Assembly (NCBI GenBank): GCA_946902875.1
Contig: OX336348.1
Location: 15,649,741-15,713,740 of the forward strand
DNA length: 64,000 nucleotides
Reading direction: 5' to 3'
Source of the DNA: Nematopogon swammerdamellus
Lineage: Eukaryota; Arthropoda; Insecta; Lepidoptera; Adelidae
In this document: positions 1-10,277 of the stretch, one piece after another
How the letters are laid out: each line of letters opens with the position of its first letter
Position numbering within the stretch: position 1 is the first letter of the stretch
Made by a program: the position numbers and the translations under genes
The notes under the pieces: generated by a model
Database searches by the model: none
The model's input: only the letters and a program-made list of their open reading frames with translations
What the model was told of the DNA's origin: nothing

Positions 1-28
1 AAAGCAGTAGATATGCTATAAGGCTGAG
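1..28 (+). repeat. Extra copy of the element's terminal motif outside the left end
   Basis: AAAGCAGTAGATA followed by GCTATAAGGCT occurs here and again at 81-105, with about 53 bp between. It could be the remnant of another element of the same family at the same site, or a partial duplication of the end. It weakens the TAAAGC target-duplication argument because the A-AAGC bases are repeated here too. The sequence is cut by the window edge. Confidence 0.6.
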
Positions 29-85
29 ACCCCGAGTAAACATGTTTAGACTTAATTAAAGGCAAACTAAAGCTTATTATAAAGC

Positions 86-469
86 AGTAGATAGGCTATA
101 AGGCTTCGGCTTAGGCTATAAGTGTTGAGTAGAACCTTGTCAAACGAAGCAGTCGTATGTGGGAGTGTGTGTTTTTGGTTGCTAGTGAGTGTGACAAAGT
201 ACTCGTAAATTGTATGGAGTATTCTCTAAGACTGCGCGAGGGGGCGGAGCCTAAATTGGGGCAACCGGCACTCATTAAGGTAATGGCCTCATTAAGCCTC
301 ATTAGAATTACCCAAGAATATGAGGAAAACAGAACCCTTATAGGTTCACTCGCGTGTCTGTCCGTCTGTCCGTCCATCTGTCGCATCAGAAATATTAAGT
401 CTTAAAGTTTTCACGCAAACGAAATGGTGTGGAACCCTCTCAACGCGAGTTCAACTCGCACTTGGGCTA
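86..469 (+). repeat. Left terminal inverted repeat of the PolB element
   Basis: It matches the reverse complement of 20057-20465 over nearly its full length. Differences are a few substitutions and the copy number of a short direct repeat (CATTAAGGTAATGGCCT-like; fewer copies here, about three on the right). It contains a run of GTCTGTCC-type units and a dyad GCGAGTT/AACTCGC near its inner edge. It has no gene; translated stretches across it are incidental. Confidence 0.85.
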
Positions 470-695
470 TATGGGCATCACGCCACCTGCAGAATTCTAG
501 TCCCGAGTGGAACCTTGTAACACAAAGTACTCGATGTGCGTAGCAAACAGGTTCTCTGGGTTTCAAGATGACTTCTTGTGTAGGTATTGCATTGTACACC
601 ATAAACCGTTCTAGATTAATTTAGAAAATCATCTTACCCCGCTACCTCACCACCGCTACCTTGAAAGGGCTCATTAGGCTGACAACGAATTAGAA

Positions 696-1172
696 CAGCG
701 GTCTCCAAACTACGGCCGGCAGACGGGTTGCGCCCGCGAGTCTAATAAATCCAGCCCGCGACCAAGCGCCCAGACTACGATGTAACCCGGTTCTGCCAAT
801 CTATTATCACAAAATCTGCATACCTACAGATCAAATTTGTCCGATGAACGCTTGAAAGCAATTCTTGTTATAGGTTCAACTAAAATTCGTCTAAAAATTC
901 AACAAATGCTAGGTGAAAAGTGACAGCTGCATAAATCCCACTAAGTACTGACTTGTATGAAGATTTATATCAACAAATAAATAACTAAAAGTTATTGTGT
1001 AAATGCAAACATTACTGTTGATAGGCAGGTGTTTATAAATTTTTAATAAACGTGTGTATAGTCAAATATTCGCGTTTGATTTGAATATATTGCTTTCCTA
1101 ACATGTAGAAATTTAATCATTTTTATCATATGACTTGTCCGGCCCTGTTCTGAAAAAGGTTGGAGACCCCTG
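696..1172. mobile_element. hAT-type MITE with 8-bp target duplication
   Basis: The ends are inverted: CAGCGGTCTCCAA at 696 and TTGGAGACCCCTG at 1160-1172. The 8 bases AATTAGAA flank it on both sides (688-695 and 1173-1180). An 8-bp duplication and CAG...CTG termini are the hallmark of hAT superfamily elements. At 477 bp and without an open frame it is a non-autonomous copy. It inserted between the left TIR and the promoter of the polymerase gene. Confidence 0.88.
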
Positions 1173-1206
1173 AATTAGAAAGTTAGCATGCAGTAATTAA
1201 AGCGTG

Positions 1207-1213
1207 TATAAAG
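1207..1213 (+). promoter_or_regulatory. TATA box upstream of the polymerase gene
   Basis: TATAAAG lies 91 bases before the start codon at 1304. The same heptamer is found upstream of the minus-strand gene at 19318-19662 (19860-19866), which suggests a shared promoter style in the element. Assigned by sequence only. Confidence 0.5.
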
Positions 1214-1303
1214 AGCGTCCCCCACAACCAACAGTTCACTTAACCATTGCATCTTCAACTGTTAATGTGTTTAAGTATACTGTGTGCTAATTATTCTATC
1301 AAT

Positions 1304-1482
1304 ATGTCGACTGTGGAAGTGTCTAAATTTGTGAGCCTGACGAACGAAGCCTACGAGCTACTAACTCGGGCTAACTCCAACTCCGAGAAAGTGTCCAAGT
1401 GGCTGAAGTATACGAAAGTATGCCTACGGACTCTACGCCCGCTGCTGCGTCTAGAAGATTCTTCCGTGGGTGTAAAACAAAG
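1304..1482 (+). CDS. PolB gene exon 1 (N-terminus)
   Basis: It starts at the ATG at 1304, preceded by a TATAAAG box and a short leader, and ends at a strong donor (AAAG followed by GTGAGT, 1483-1488). It codes for about 59 residues beginning MSTVEVSKFVSL, rich in Ser, Lys and Leu, then leaves a two-base split codon. The next exon begins after TTTCTTTCAG at 1685 and restores the frame. An in-frame GTG/ATG further upstream would lengthen it, but the ATG at 1304 has the more natural context. The function of this segment is unknown; it resembles the short starts of other small proteins in the element only in style (MSxxxxFVSL, compare 19662). Confidence 0.6.
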
Positions 1483-1685
1483 GTGAGTTTTAATTACTTC
1501 ACATTGCTACATTAAACTAAAGTGATTACAATACACACATACCATCACGCCTCTATCCCAGAGGGGTAAGTAGAGACAATTGTGTGCACGGTTCTGACCG
1601 TTTGCTTTATCCACTATACCGCTTCATACATGCACACCGAATACGGGTGCTGCGAAACATTTGCTTACGTTTATGTTTCTTTCAG

Positions 1686-2014
1686 AAATATAACGTGTAT
1701 CGGTCAGCTGGAGTGCATCAAACTCAAGTTCGAGCAACTTTTGAAGACTGGTGGACGTCTGGATGAGCGAGTGCGACAGCGGAGACTTGGACTCGGCCTT
1801 CGAGCAGCGCATCAGGACCGGTGTAGTAGCGAACCTGCTGCACAAGGACGCTCTGCCGTTCCTCGACGATGCTGAGGCGCTCTTCCAACCGCGAATTAAA
1901 AATGCTCTGGCGAAAAATAATGCGTTGAAGGTGAATTCGATGTTGGCGGCTGAATTTTACAAAATCAGCACTGAAGGGGAGGAGGTGATTGAACCCAAAT
2001 ATTTTAATACAAAA
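1686..2014 (+). CDS. PolB gene exon 2, cut by insertion
   Basis: It is accepted after TTTCTTTCAG. The first part reads in the phase set by exon 1 (QLECIKLKFEQLL). From about 1780 the conserved reading lies one frame over (LDSAFEQRIRTGVVANLL, then a Leu-Pro-Phe-Leu-Asp stretch and KVNSMLAAEFYKIS), so one small insertion or deletion lies between. The second part belongs to the region that precedes the polymerase domain in insect relatives. Coding stops making sense at the A-run at 2012, where a fold-back insert begins. The frame present at 2012 is the one that resumes at 6434. Confidence 0.72.
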
Positions 2015-2472
2015 AAAAAGTTAATTTAAAAAATAAAAAAACCCGACTGCGTAAAAAATTAACTTTAAATAAAAACTGAAAAGAAAAAAAAACAAGTCCA
2101 GTAGTCTAGAACTCTGTTAAGTAATATTGAATAACTACACCATTGAAATAGTTTCATGATCGATACACACATATAATAAAACAAATAATAAACTCTAATG
2201 CGGAACATAGCGACTTTAACAGTCGGGACCACTTATTGGGAAAATGTCAATGGGTCCCGACTGTTAAAGTCGCTATGTTCCGCATTAGAGTTTATTATTT
2301 GTTTTATTATATGTGTGTATCGATCATGAAACTATTTCAATGGTGTAGTTATTCAATATTACATAACAGAGTTCTAGACTACTGGACTTGTTTTTTTTCT
2401 TTTCAGTTTTTATTTAAAGTTAATTTTTTACGCAGTCGGGATTTTTTATTTTTTAAATTAACTTTTTTTATT
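2012..2472. repeat. Fold-back: ~218-bp inverted arms around a 22-nt centre
   Basis: The arms at 2012-2230 and 2253-2472 are nearly perfect reverse complements; the centre is 2231-2252. Both outer edges contain the motif CCCGACTGCG. Translated frames across it have no meaning. Confidence 0.9.
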
Positions 2473-3720
2473 TTACACTTTTTAGTTAGGATTATAAGAC
2501 CGTAAATTTCGTAATCTTGTCATTTCATTGAGAAAGTTAATATCGTGGTGATTATTAAGTACTTCGATCATAAAAAATATTAAGATTCCGCAAGTCAGTC
2601 CGAATCGTGCCCCACCAAAACTACATGCAATTCAAATAATACATGCATCGCCCGCTCATTCTGCCATCGACCGCCAGCGCGAGAGGAGTTGCTTCAGCGT
2701 CGAATATATTACACAAATGCCGGCTTGAAGCCTCTGCATGGCATACGAGTGCATCTGGCATTATATTTCAAGAGTGAAAACCCCTTGAAATACAATATTT
2801 TATAAGAAAAAGTAAAAATTTTCACTTCATACATTTAATGCGTTTGGATAAAGTGGAGATGGCTTCTTTAAATTATATTTTTTTACCTCACCACCTTTGA
2901 AAACGGTAACGGATTCCCAAAAGAATTATTTTATAATATATATATTTTAGTATATTAGATGGCAATTTGAAAAGCTACAATAAAATCAACAAAATACCAG
3001 AACTCTTAAACATGATTTTTATTTACAGATTTTTTATTGTGTTTTCTTTGTTTTTTTTATTGAAAGCGCGACATGTGGCGCCGACGCACCCATAAGATGT
3101 CTAAAGACGCCCATAGACATTTGGTCGTATGCGGGGGTTGCGAATGCCATGCCGGCCCGACAGGTGCCTATTCACGCCCCTCTTGAAGGACCCGAGACTG
3201 TACTTGGGAGGAAATATATAGACAGGAAAGCGTCCCCGAGTTTACCGGTTCTATAGAGGAAAAATCTGCAGAAGAGATTAGTACGCATCCACGGTAAGTC
3301 CAGCGTGTGGGGATGCAATCCTTTTTAACAAATTCCTCTTTTCAAACAATTTACCTTTTAAAAGCTTATATTTGGCAGAGCCATCCCACAGGTGCAAGCA
3401 GGACTCCAAGCATGACCTGATCTGCGATTTGTGTAAAAGGACTTACGTGCACAAGAAATTTACGTGTTTCTTTCTTGGTTGGTTTTTGTTTGATTCTTAC
3501 AGATTTTGAATATAATATTTATTTGCTTTATGAAAGGTATATGACAAAGTGGTTCAAAAAAGTTAACTTCAAAGGGAGGAATACGAAAATATGAAAAACT
3601 GGTCTCGTTAAAGTAGTTAGTGAGAAATTATTATTTAGGTTGACCGCAAAATTAAGTTTGTTTGTAATATATTTATGTATCACAAAATAACCAGTTTGGT
3701 GGTTTAAAAAATTTTATCAG
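2473..3720. other. No gene recognised; AT-rich insert interior
   Basis: Mostly AT-rich. A GC-richer patch at 3065-3300 (Cys-coding, MSKDAHR-like reading) and a possible acceptor-preceded stretch at 3379-3500 with spaced Cys and His codons (C..D...ICDLCKRTY) may be fragments of a transposon protein, but they are too short to assign. Confidence 0.4.
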
Positions 3721-3773
3721 GGTTAATTTATAAAAGATGCGTCACTACGCTCCGCATCTTTTATAAATTAACC
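3721..3773. repeat. Perfect 21-bp hairpin
   Basis: The arms 3721-3741 and 3753-3773 are exact reverse complements around an 11-nt loop. It lies in otherwise featureless AT-rich DNA and could be a MITE core or the tip of a decayed fold-back. Confidence 0.8.
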
Positions 3774-4767
3774 GTAACCTAATAGGGACCATGTCGAGGC
3801 AGCCCGTGTCGTTTTTGCACACATGTCTATTCAAAATAAATGTTTTTGTAGTTAAAAAAAAGTAAAGTTTTAATTTTGCATGAACAATTGAAAATTTTAA
3901 GTTGTATGGAATCTGTTTCTTTTTTTTTCAGTAAACGAAATAAACTACGCCGGCAAAACATTATTTCACTAAAATTTCTTTTTTTACTCTTTTAAGCTTA
4001 CTAGCAATCTGCTAGCAAACTTCCCCACTTTAAAGCTACGCCCCCATCGTATTTGTGCGGAACCTTCGGTTTGTGGGTTGGTCTGTGTTTTTAATGTTAG
4101 TAATATATTGGCTTTATTTCTAGTAGACACTTAACACTATTAAGCTTAAATTGAGATATTTCTGTCATGATTGTCATTTTGAGAAAGAAAGACAGGAGAT
4201 GAACGAATTATTTAAGAATCTTAATTTAAGCACATCTGTCAAATTTTAGGTGATTTTAGTTGCAAGTGATATAAGACACGTCTAAACTCGACAAACATTG
4301 ACAAATGTGTTTGAAATTTTTATAAAATAATTCACTCATCGTCCATAGGTTTTCTTTCACAAATAAAGGAAAAAAATTTGCAATAAATGTTTTTATTATA
4401 TAATTTCATAATAAAAATTAAAAAGCCACCTCCATAGTTTTGAGCCGTTGAAGCAAGCGGCAATTTATCGATCGACTACGTGCGACATTCGCTTGTTTTG
4501 GAACAGGTAATTGTTTGCGTGGAGCGTGCAGGCAAGCGATACGGGATTACTGCGCGTGGAAAAAGGATGACACAATATCGCTGCGGATCTCTTGAGATTG
4601 TCGGTCCTTTATTACGCGATACGCACACTACCATAACCACGGTGTCTCGTTTTAGTAATAAATAATTGAAGTATGAAGTGCGGAGTCCAGAACTATTTTT
4701 TCCGTCTACGATTAAGTAGCTTTCGGTGGTCTAAACTACTGATAATTTTATTGATTATTATTAATGA
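3774..4767. other. No gene recognised
   Basis: AT-rich non-coding DNA. Short open frames at 4480-4665 and 4673-4861 match nothing known to me, and the second overlaps the inverted repeat that follows. Confidence 0.4.
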
Positions 4768-5923
4768 TTGTCACGTGGTATCGAGACACGATTTGTTTTC
4801 TTTATTTTTGAAAATTACCAAAAAAATCAGCCTTGAACCCTTGTACCTTTTTCGTTTATGATTGTATCAGCACGAAACAAAATTTATTGGATTTTATAAT
4901 GTATCCTTATTCTAGAAAAAATATCATTTGATGAAGTTAATACAATGAATAGAGATGAAATGAAATGAAGTGAAGTTCCATATGACCTGCGAATTAGTTG
5001 CTCCACCTGGGCTTCAAACTTAAAAAAAAACACGCCGAGATCCCTGGACGATGTCGCGATGGGTATGGAAACGTTGTTTAACTTGAAACATGGACTGAAT
5101 TGCATCATTTTACTGATCGCGTGCTTGGTCCCCAGCACAACTATTACGGTTTTATTCGGGTTCAGGCCCAAGCCGCACTGCTCTGCTCTGAATATTACTT
5201 ATGACCTCCGAAAGTCCCGAGAACGAGTAAAAATATGACAGAATCTTAGTTTCTTAATTCATTTAAAAAAAGACTGACAGCATTTTCTTTTAAAAAGTTC
5301 GCTAGTTTACGCCATTTCCAACGGTATACCAAATGTCATACAAATAATTCACTATGAGGTCAAAATTAGGGACATAGACCAGAATAGAACAACACGGGCA
5401 CTTTGTAACAGGACCACTTACTTATCGGTGGTCGCTTCCCGTACTGAGAGCGTTTTCCGGAGCATTTTCAAATTTAGAACATGTACCGGTCGCGCGGGCA
5501 CTTTGTTCAATTCTCCAATATTAATGTTTAGATTCTTGCAAATTATCTCTAATTTTGATCACATAGTGAATGATTTGTATAAAATGTGGTATACCTTTGG
5601 AAAGGGCGTAAACTAGCAAACTTTTTAAAGAAAACGACGCTCTCAATTGGTGTTTTTTTTTTTTTAATGAATTAAGAAATTAAGATTCTGTCATCTTTTT
5701 ACTCGTTCTCGGAACTTTGGGAGGTCATAAGTCCTTTTCATGGTATTAACTTCATCAAATATTTTTTTTTCTAAAACAAGGATACATTGTAAAATTCAAT
5801 AAATTTTATTTTGTGCTGATACAAACACGAACAAAAAAGTTACAAGGGTTTAAAGCTGGGATTTTGGTAATTTTCAAAAATAAAGAAAAAAAAATCGTAT
5901 CTCGATACCACGTGACACCTGAC
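4768..5923. repeat. Inverted repeat with divergent ~0.4-0.5 kb arms
   Basis: The outer edges (4768: GTCACGTGGTATCGAGAC; 5902-5923 its complement) and the inner parts (5210-5390 against about 5530-5740) pair as reverse complements with many substitutions. The left arm contains about 250 bp (4935-5190) absent from the right arm, namely a LINE fragment. The unpaired centre is about 5390-5520. Confidence 0.75.
4884..5171 (-). pseudogene. LINE reverse-transcriptase fragment
   Basis: About 95 codons on the minus strand read like the end of the RT palm/thumb of a Jockey/CR1-type LINE: LNPNKTVIVVLGTK, then a SRDLGVFF motif and EAQVEQLIRRSYGTSLHF. The order NPxKT-x-G-(22-25 residues)-RxLGV is usual C-terminal to the catalytic YADD. 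No catalytic motif is present, so it is a 5'-truncated dead piece. It sits only in the left arm of the surrounding inverted repeat, so it arrived after the fold-back formed. Confidence 0.65.
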
Positions 5924-6289
5924 AAAAGGTATGTTAGGTCAAAACGTTGCAAATGACCCCACTTACCTACAAAAAAAATTTGTCGGCCGATATGCCGAGC
6001 ATCCTGTATAATAAGAACTTTATCACAGTTCTATTATTATAAGAGTGAGAATGGCTGCTAACCAACTTTAAATCGTTATAGATCCTAAATGGTCATTCGA
6101 AATGAAAAATGATAAGAAAAACCTAGAGATCATTTTCAAATACCTATTCAACGATACCCCACTTAACATAGATAGTCAACTTTAATTTTTTTCTTTTTCA
6201 CAATATGGCACCTAGTTGTCGCCATATGGAATTTTGATTACTGTCATGTCTTTAGTGACACTCGCAAGATTAAGACAAATCGATTGACG
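5924..6289. other. No gene recognised
   Basis: AT-rich non-coding DNA between the inverted repeat and the CATA-bearing terminus of the insert. Confidence 0.4.
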
Positions 6290-6345
6290 TAAGAATCATC
6301 AAAATCGGCCCACGCGTTTGGTCTCTAGTGTGCCACAAAGGAACA

Positions 6346-6388
6346 AACATACACACATACATACATACATACATACATACATACATAG
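6346..6388. repeat. CATA microsatellite next to the ACCCGACT-type terminus
   Basis: Tandem CATA units are followed by a CCTCCTTTGCGTCGCGCAG motif and the end GTCGGGT at 6430. The same CATA-CTCCTTTT-GTCGGGT order is found at 11699-11857. Confidence 0.85.
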
Positions 6389-6430
6389 GCTGATAAACAC
6401 ATTACCCTCCTTTGCGTCGCGCAGTCGGGT

Positions 6431-9008
6431 AAAAATGCAATCATTATCCAAACCACGGACTTGGGCGTGTGGTTTAATGAGCATGTCCGCCAACCCATTT
6501 TGAAAGACTTGGAAGAATTTCAACAACGCGATTCCGGCTGGTCCCTGCGCAGTATAATCAATTTAGCGGTGAACATCAACCGCTACAACCCCATGCGTGG
6601 AAGCTCCTTCATCCGACTCCCACTGACCATTCAGCGCGATGACAACACGATGCGAGTGCTATATCCGCAAGGATGGTGCGCTCGGGAGGCGGTGGGTTTG
6701 AAGGTGACCATTCAGCGCAAGCATGCGTGCGTCAACGTCGTAAATGAAGATGATATGTGCTTCAAGTGGGCCGTGCTCTCGGCGCTGCACCCAGCCCACA
6801 TCCACACTGAAAGGATTTCAAACTACAGGCCGTATGAACATGAGTTGAATTTTGACGGAATTGAATTTCCTGTGAGGCTTAAGGATGTGAGTAAGTTTGA
6901 GCGACAGAACAATATTTCTGTCAACGTTTATGTGCTGCTTAAAAGGGGTAAGAGCCAGCAGTACGTAGTCGCCCCGACCCATATCACCAGCGAAAAGAGG
7001 GATGAGCACATAAATTTGCTGCTCATCCAGGACAAATACTGCAGCAGCGACGACGTAGAGGAGCAGCAAGAGGGTGAGAACGGAGAGCCCAGCAAGTACC
7101 ACTACGTGTGGATTAAAAATCTCTCCCGCCTGGTGAGCAAGCAACTTTCGAAGAATAAGGTAAAACATCACATCTGCGACCGTTGCCTGCACTACTTTCA
7201 TAGCGCAGAAAAGCTGCAGATGCATGAAGTAGACTGCCGAAAATTGAACAAGTGCAGAGTACGCTCCCCTCACCGCAGAACGCCACCCTGAAGTTCAAAA
7301 ACTTCAACTACAAGGAGAAGGTGCCGTTCTGCGTGTACGCCGACTTCGAGTGTCTGCTGCGAAAGCCGGAGGGTGGGCAAACGAATGTGCGGCAAGAGCA
7401 TGAAGCATTCAGCGTCGGCTATTACTTTAAGTGCTCGTACGATGACACTCTCTCGCGCTACGGCAGCTACCGCGGAGAGAGACCGGCCGAATGGTTTGCT
7501 CGAGAGCTTCTGCAATTGGCTGAAGACGTCGAGACTGTATTCTGGTGCCCACTACCTATGGAGCAGCTGACTGTGCACGAGGAGCAGAGCTTCCGCCGGG
7601 CCACTGTGTGTCACATTTGTGAGGGGCATCTACACGGTAAGGTGGTGCGAGATCACTGTCACCTGACCGGCAGATACCGTGGACCGGCACATGAAGATTG
7701 CAACCTGAACTACCAGGATTCAAGGGCGATCCCGGTGGTGTTCCACAATCTCAGCGGGTACTACGCCCACTTCATCATAAAGGAGATAGCTACATGCATC
7801 GAGGGGCGCATCAACATCCTCCCCATCAATATGGAGCGCTATATCTCCTTTACGAAACACATAAAGGACAGCGATATCTCATTCCGCTTCGTGGATTCGC
7901 TGCGCTTTATGGCGTCATCCCTCGAGAAGCTGGCCTCCTACTTGCCAGAGTACCGCATCCTCGAGAGTCAGTTCAACCACCTGGACGATGGGAAATTCAA
8001 GCTGCTCACCCGGAAGGGAGTATTCCCCTACGAGTTCCTCGATTCGTGGGACAAGTTGGAATCTACGAACGAGCTACCGCCGAAGGAGCTATTCTATAGC
8101 GAGCTGACGAACACCAACGTCTCCGCCCAGGACTATGAGCATGCGGAGAAAGTGTGGACTACCTTCGGAATTGGCAGCCTGGGGGAATACTCCGACCTCT
8201 ACCTGAAGACGGACGTACTGCTTCTCGCCGACGCCTTTGAGAACTTCCGGGAGAATTGCCTTAAGACCTATGGACTGGACCCGGCTCCCTACTACACCAC
8301 ACCTGGCCTGACGTGGGATGCCATGCTGAAGTATACGAAGGTGGAACTTGAGCTGCTTACTGACATAGATATGATTTTGTTCGTGGAGCGTGGCATCCGA
8401 GGAGGCATCAGCCAGTGTAGGAACCGATACTCGCGCGCCAACAACAAATACATGCCAGACTACGACCCTGAGAAGCCGCCCACCTACTTGATGTATTATG
8501 ACGTCAACAACTTGTACGGATTCTCCATGCAGCAGTACCTGCCCTACGGCAACTTTAAGTGGGTGGATGCGGAGACGACGGACTGGCGTGTATCGGACGA
8601 GTCACCGGTGGGGTACTTCCTCGAGGTGGACCTGGAGTACCCGCAAGAGCTGCACGACACACACCGCGACCTCCCCATGTGCCCCGAACACAAGCAGCCG
8701 CCCGGATCCAAAGACGCGAAGCTGCTGACAACTTTGGATCCGAAGACTAGATATGTGATCCACTATCGAAGCCTTAGGCAAGCCGTCGACTCAGGCTTAA
8801 TGATCACGAAGATCCACCGAGTGCTTCAGTTCGGGCAATCGCCGTGGCTGAAGGAGTACATCGACCTCAACACGGCGATGCGCACACGGGCGGGGAATGA
8901 GTTTGAGAAGAACCTATACAAGCTCATGAACAACGCGGTGTTCGGCAAGACGATGCAGAACGTCCGCAAGAGGGCCACCATCAAGCTGGTCACCAAGTGG
9001 GGTGGCAG
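6431..9008 (+). pseudogene. PolB gene main exon (palm, exonuclease and EndoVII-like domains)
   Basis: It resumes after the insertion with TDLGVWFNEHV and continues through RDSGWSLRSIINL to a C2HC finger (CDRC...H...C, 7175-7237), which commonly precedes the exonuclease domain in this polymerase group. Between 7255 and 7270 the reading shifts by one frame; the conserved text resumes as [15 protein letters not shown]. Exo I is VYADFE (7333-7350). The Cys/His block 7609-7713 (CHIC...DHCH.TG.YRG.AH.DCN) is the recombination endonuclease VII signature placed within the exonuclease region. Motif A is DVNNLYG (8500) and motif B is NNAVFGK (8929). The donor is GCAG followed by GTATAT at 9009. GC content is clearly higher than in the flanks. 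Confidence 0.9.
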
Positions 9009-9145
9009 GTATATATCACCTTTATAATATTATGCTTTCACTGCGATACTTTAAACTGCTAGACATACACCTCCAGCGCCTTCAGCAGTACCACAATCTG
9101 GTTGACTGATATGTGTATACTAATATATATTTTCTTTTGTTTCAG

Positions 9146-9615
9146 ATATGGAGCGGAGGCCCTCATTACGCAACCGAACTTCCACAGCCGCGCCATATTC
9201 GGTGAAGACCTCGTGGCAATCCGGCTCACAAACTTAGACGTTCTCCTAAACAAGCCGATATACGTGGGGGCTGCAGTCCTCGACCTCTCCAAGACGTGTG
9301 TGTATGCGTTCCACTACGCATATATGCTTGCTGAGCATCAGGAGCGTGCCAAGCTCCTCTACACCGATACAGACAGCCTCATCTACGAGATTCGGTGTGA
9401 GGATGCGTATTCGGTCATGCGACGGGATAACGAACGGTTCGACACTTCAGACTATCCCACCGACAATGTGTTCGGAATGCCACTCGTCAACAAGATGGTC
9501 GTCGGCCTCATGAAGGATGAGTGCTGCGGACGCATCATGACCGAGTTTGTTGGCCTGCGCTCAAAGATGTACAGCATATGCGTTGAAGGCAAAGACACCC
9601 TCAAGAAGGCCAAAG
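9146..9615 (+). CDS. PolB gene exon with motif C
   Basis: It is accepted after TTTTGTTTCAG and keeps the frame of the preceding exon through a split codon. It codes for about 156 residues: GAEALITQPNFHSRAIF, KPIYVGAAVLDLSK, then the catalytic YTDTDSLIYEI (motif C, Asp codons at 9366 and 9372), and a conserved MTEFVGLRSKMYS segment typical of protein-primed PolBs of this family. The donor is AAAG followed by GTAAAT. No stops or frame changes. Confidence 0.9.
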
Positions 9616-9727
9616 GTAAATATAACTATTTTCTGATATTTTAACAATATGTTTTTTTATTTTAGCTATTTTCTGTATATTTTTCACATATTTTCTGTGT
9701 ATCTAATATATATTTTTCTTGGTTCAG

Positions 9728-9954
9728 GTGTAAAAGCTGGGGTGGTCGTGCAGACCATCTGCTTCGATGACTACACCGAGTGCCTTCAACGCAACATCGT
9801 AAAGGAGAGGCGACAGCACCTATTTCATTCGAGGCTGCACCAGGTGCGAACGATCCAGCAGTACAAAATTGCACTAAGCCCCCACGATGACAAAAGATGC
9901 CTCCTACCCAATACAACTGACACGCTGCCGTGGAGTCACTACACTTTGACTGAG
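9728..9954 (+). CDS. PolB gene penultimate exon
   Basis: It is accepted after TTTCTTGGTTCAG and is in frame with motif C. It codes for about 76 residues with the run DDYTECLQRNIVKERRQ followed by a His/Arg/Gln segment and LPNTTDTLPWSHY, a usual end segment of the family. The donor is TGAG followed by GTGAGA at 9955. Its second half and the following intron and exon are copied at 12764-13050, and the intron and last exon again at 13262-13420. Confidence 0.85.
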
Positions 9955-10041
9955 GTGAGATATCTAACATGAAGTGTGAGTTTGTACCGAAGCCTCCTGA
10001 ATAAGCCCAGGTCAAGATATACATGCTGCTGTGTGTTACAG

Positions 10042-10095
10042 ATGACGCAAAATACCACCGGACATGACCACCCAAACAAGAGAAGGCGAACATAA
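10042..10095 (+). CDS. PolB gene last exon (17 codons)
   Basis: A short exon after the acceptor GTGTGTTACAG at 10041 joins in phase 0 to the exon ending at 9954. It codes for MTQNTTGHDHPNKRRRT and a TAA stop at 10093. The basic His-Pro-Asn-Lys-Arg tail suits the C-terminus of a DNA-binding enzyme. The 87-bp intron and the exon are retained in two nearby partial copies, which supports the splice structure. Confidence 0.75.
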   Translation: MTQNTTGHDHPNKRRRT

Positions 10096-10277
10096 TAAGA
10101 GAGAGAGAGGGGCCCATGCTTCATACTGAGATTATCTAAACAAGAGGAGGGAGAACCCTTCTGTGAGTATATGCACTTACTTTGTATGAGAGAGGACACA
10201 GCTGTACCTCGTGACAATCCGCTGACAAGCCGAAGCGTTGTACAGCCAGCCGTAGACGCAGACGATTATACTTTGTA

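Larger units (their letters stand above)
2012..6430. mobile_element. 4.4 kb insertion splitting the polymerase gene
   Basis: Polymerase coding stops in an A-run at 2012-2019 and resumes in the same frame right after AAAAAT at 6431. The outer ends carry inverted motifs: ACCCGACTGCG near 2038 and CGCAGTCGGGT at 6420-6430. The same ACCCGACT end next to an A5/T5 target is seen at other insertions here (30371, 61309, 39432, 11853). The interior holds a large fold-back (2012-2472), a perfect hairpin (3721-3773), a second inverted repeat (4768-5923) with a LINE fragment, and a CATA microsatellite. It is probably a composite of more than one insertion. Confidence 0.75.
1304..10095 (+). pseudogene. 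Protein-primed family-B DNA polymerase, multi-exon, disrupted
   Basis: This is the main gene of the TIR element, assembled from exons at 1304-1482, 1686-2014, 6431-9008, 9146-9615, 9728-9954 and 10042-10095. It would replicate the element's DNA from a protein primer. It has a family-specific N-terminal region, a C2HC zinc finger (7175-7237), an Exo I motif (DFE, 7342-7350), an endonuclease VII-like Cys/His cluster (7609-7713), polymerase motif A (DVNNLYG, 8500-8520), motif B (NNAVFGK, 8929-8949) and motif C (YTDTDSL, 9360-9380). The catalytic aspartates of motifs A and C are present. Breaks are a frame change between about 1760 and 1790, a 4.4 kb insertion about 2015-6430, and a frame change between 7255 and 7270. 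Related genes are frequent in insect genomes. The combination points to DNA_pol_B_2-type polymerases of Polinton-related elements. Confidence 0.88.

Noticed and set aside
9662..10117. 151-codon minus-strand frame
   Set aside because: Shadow of the last two polymerase exons and their introns on the opposite strand.
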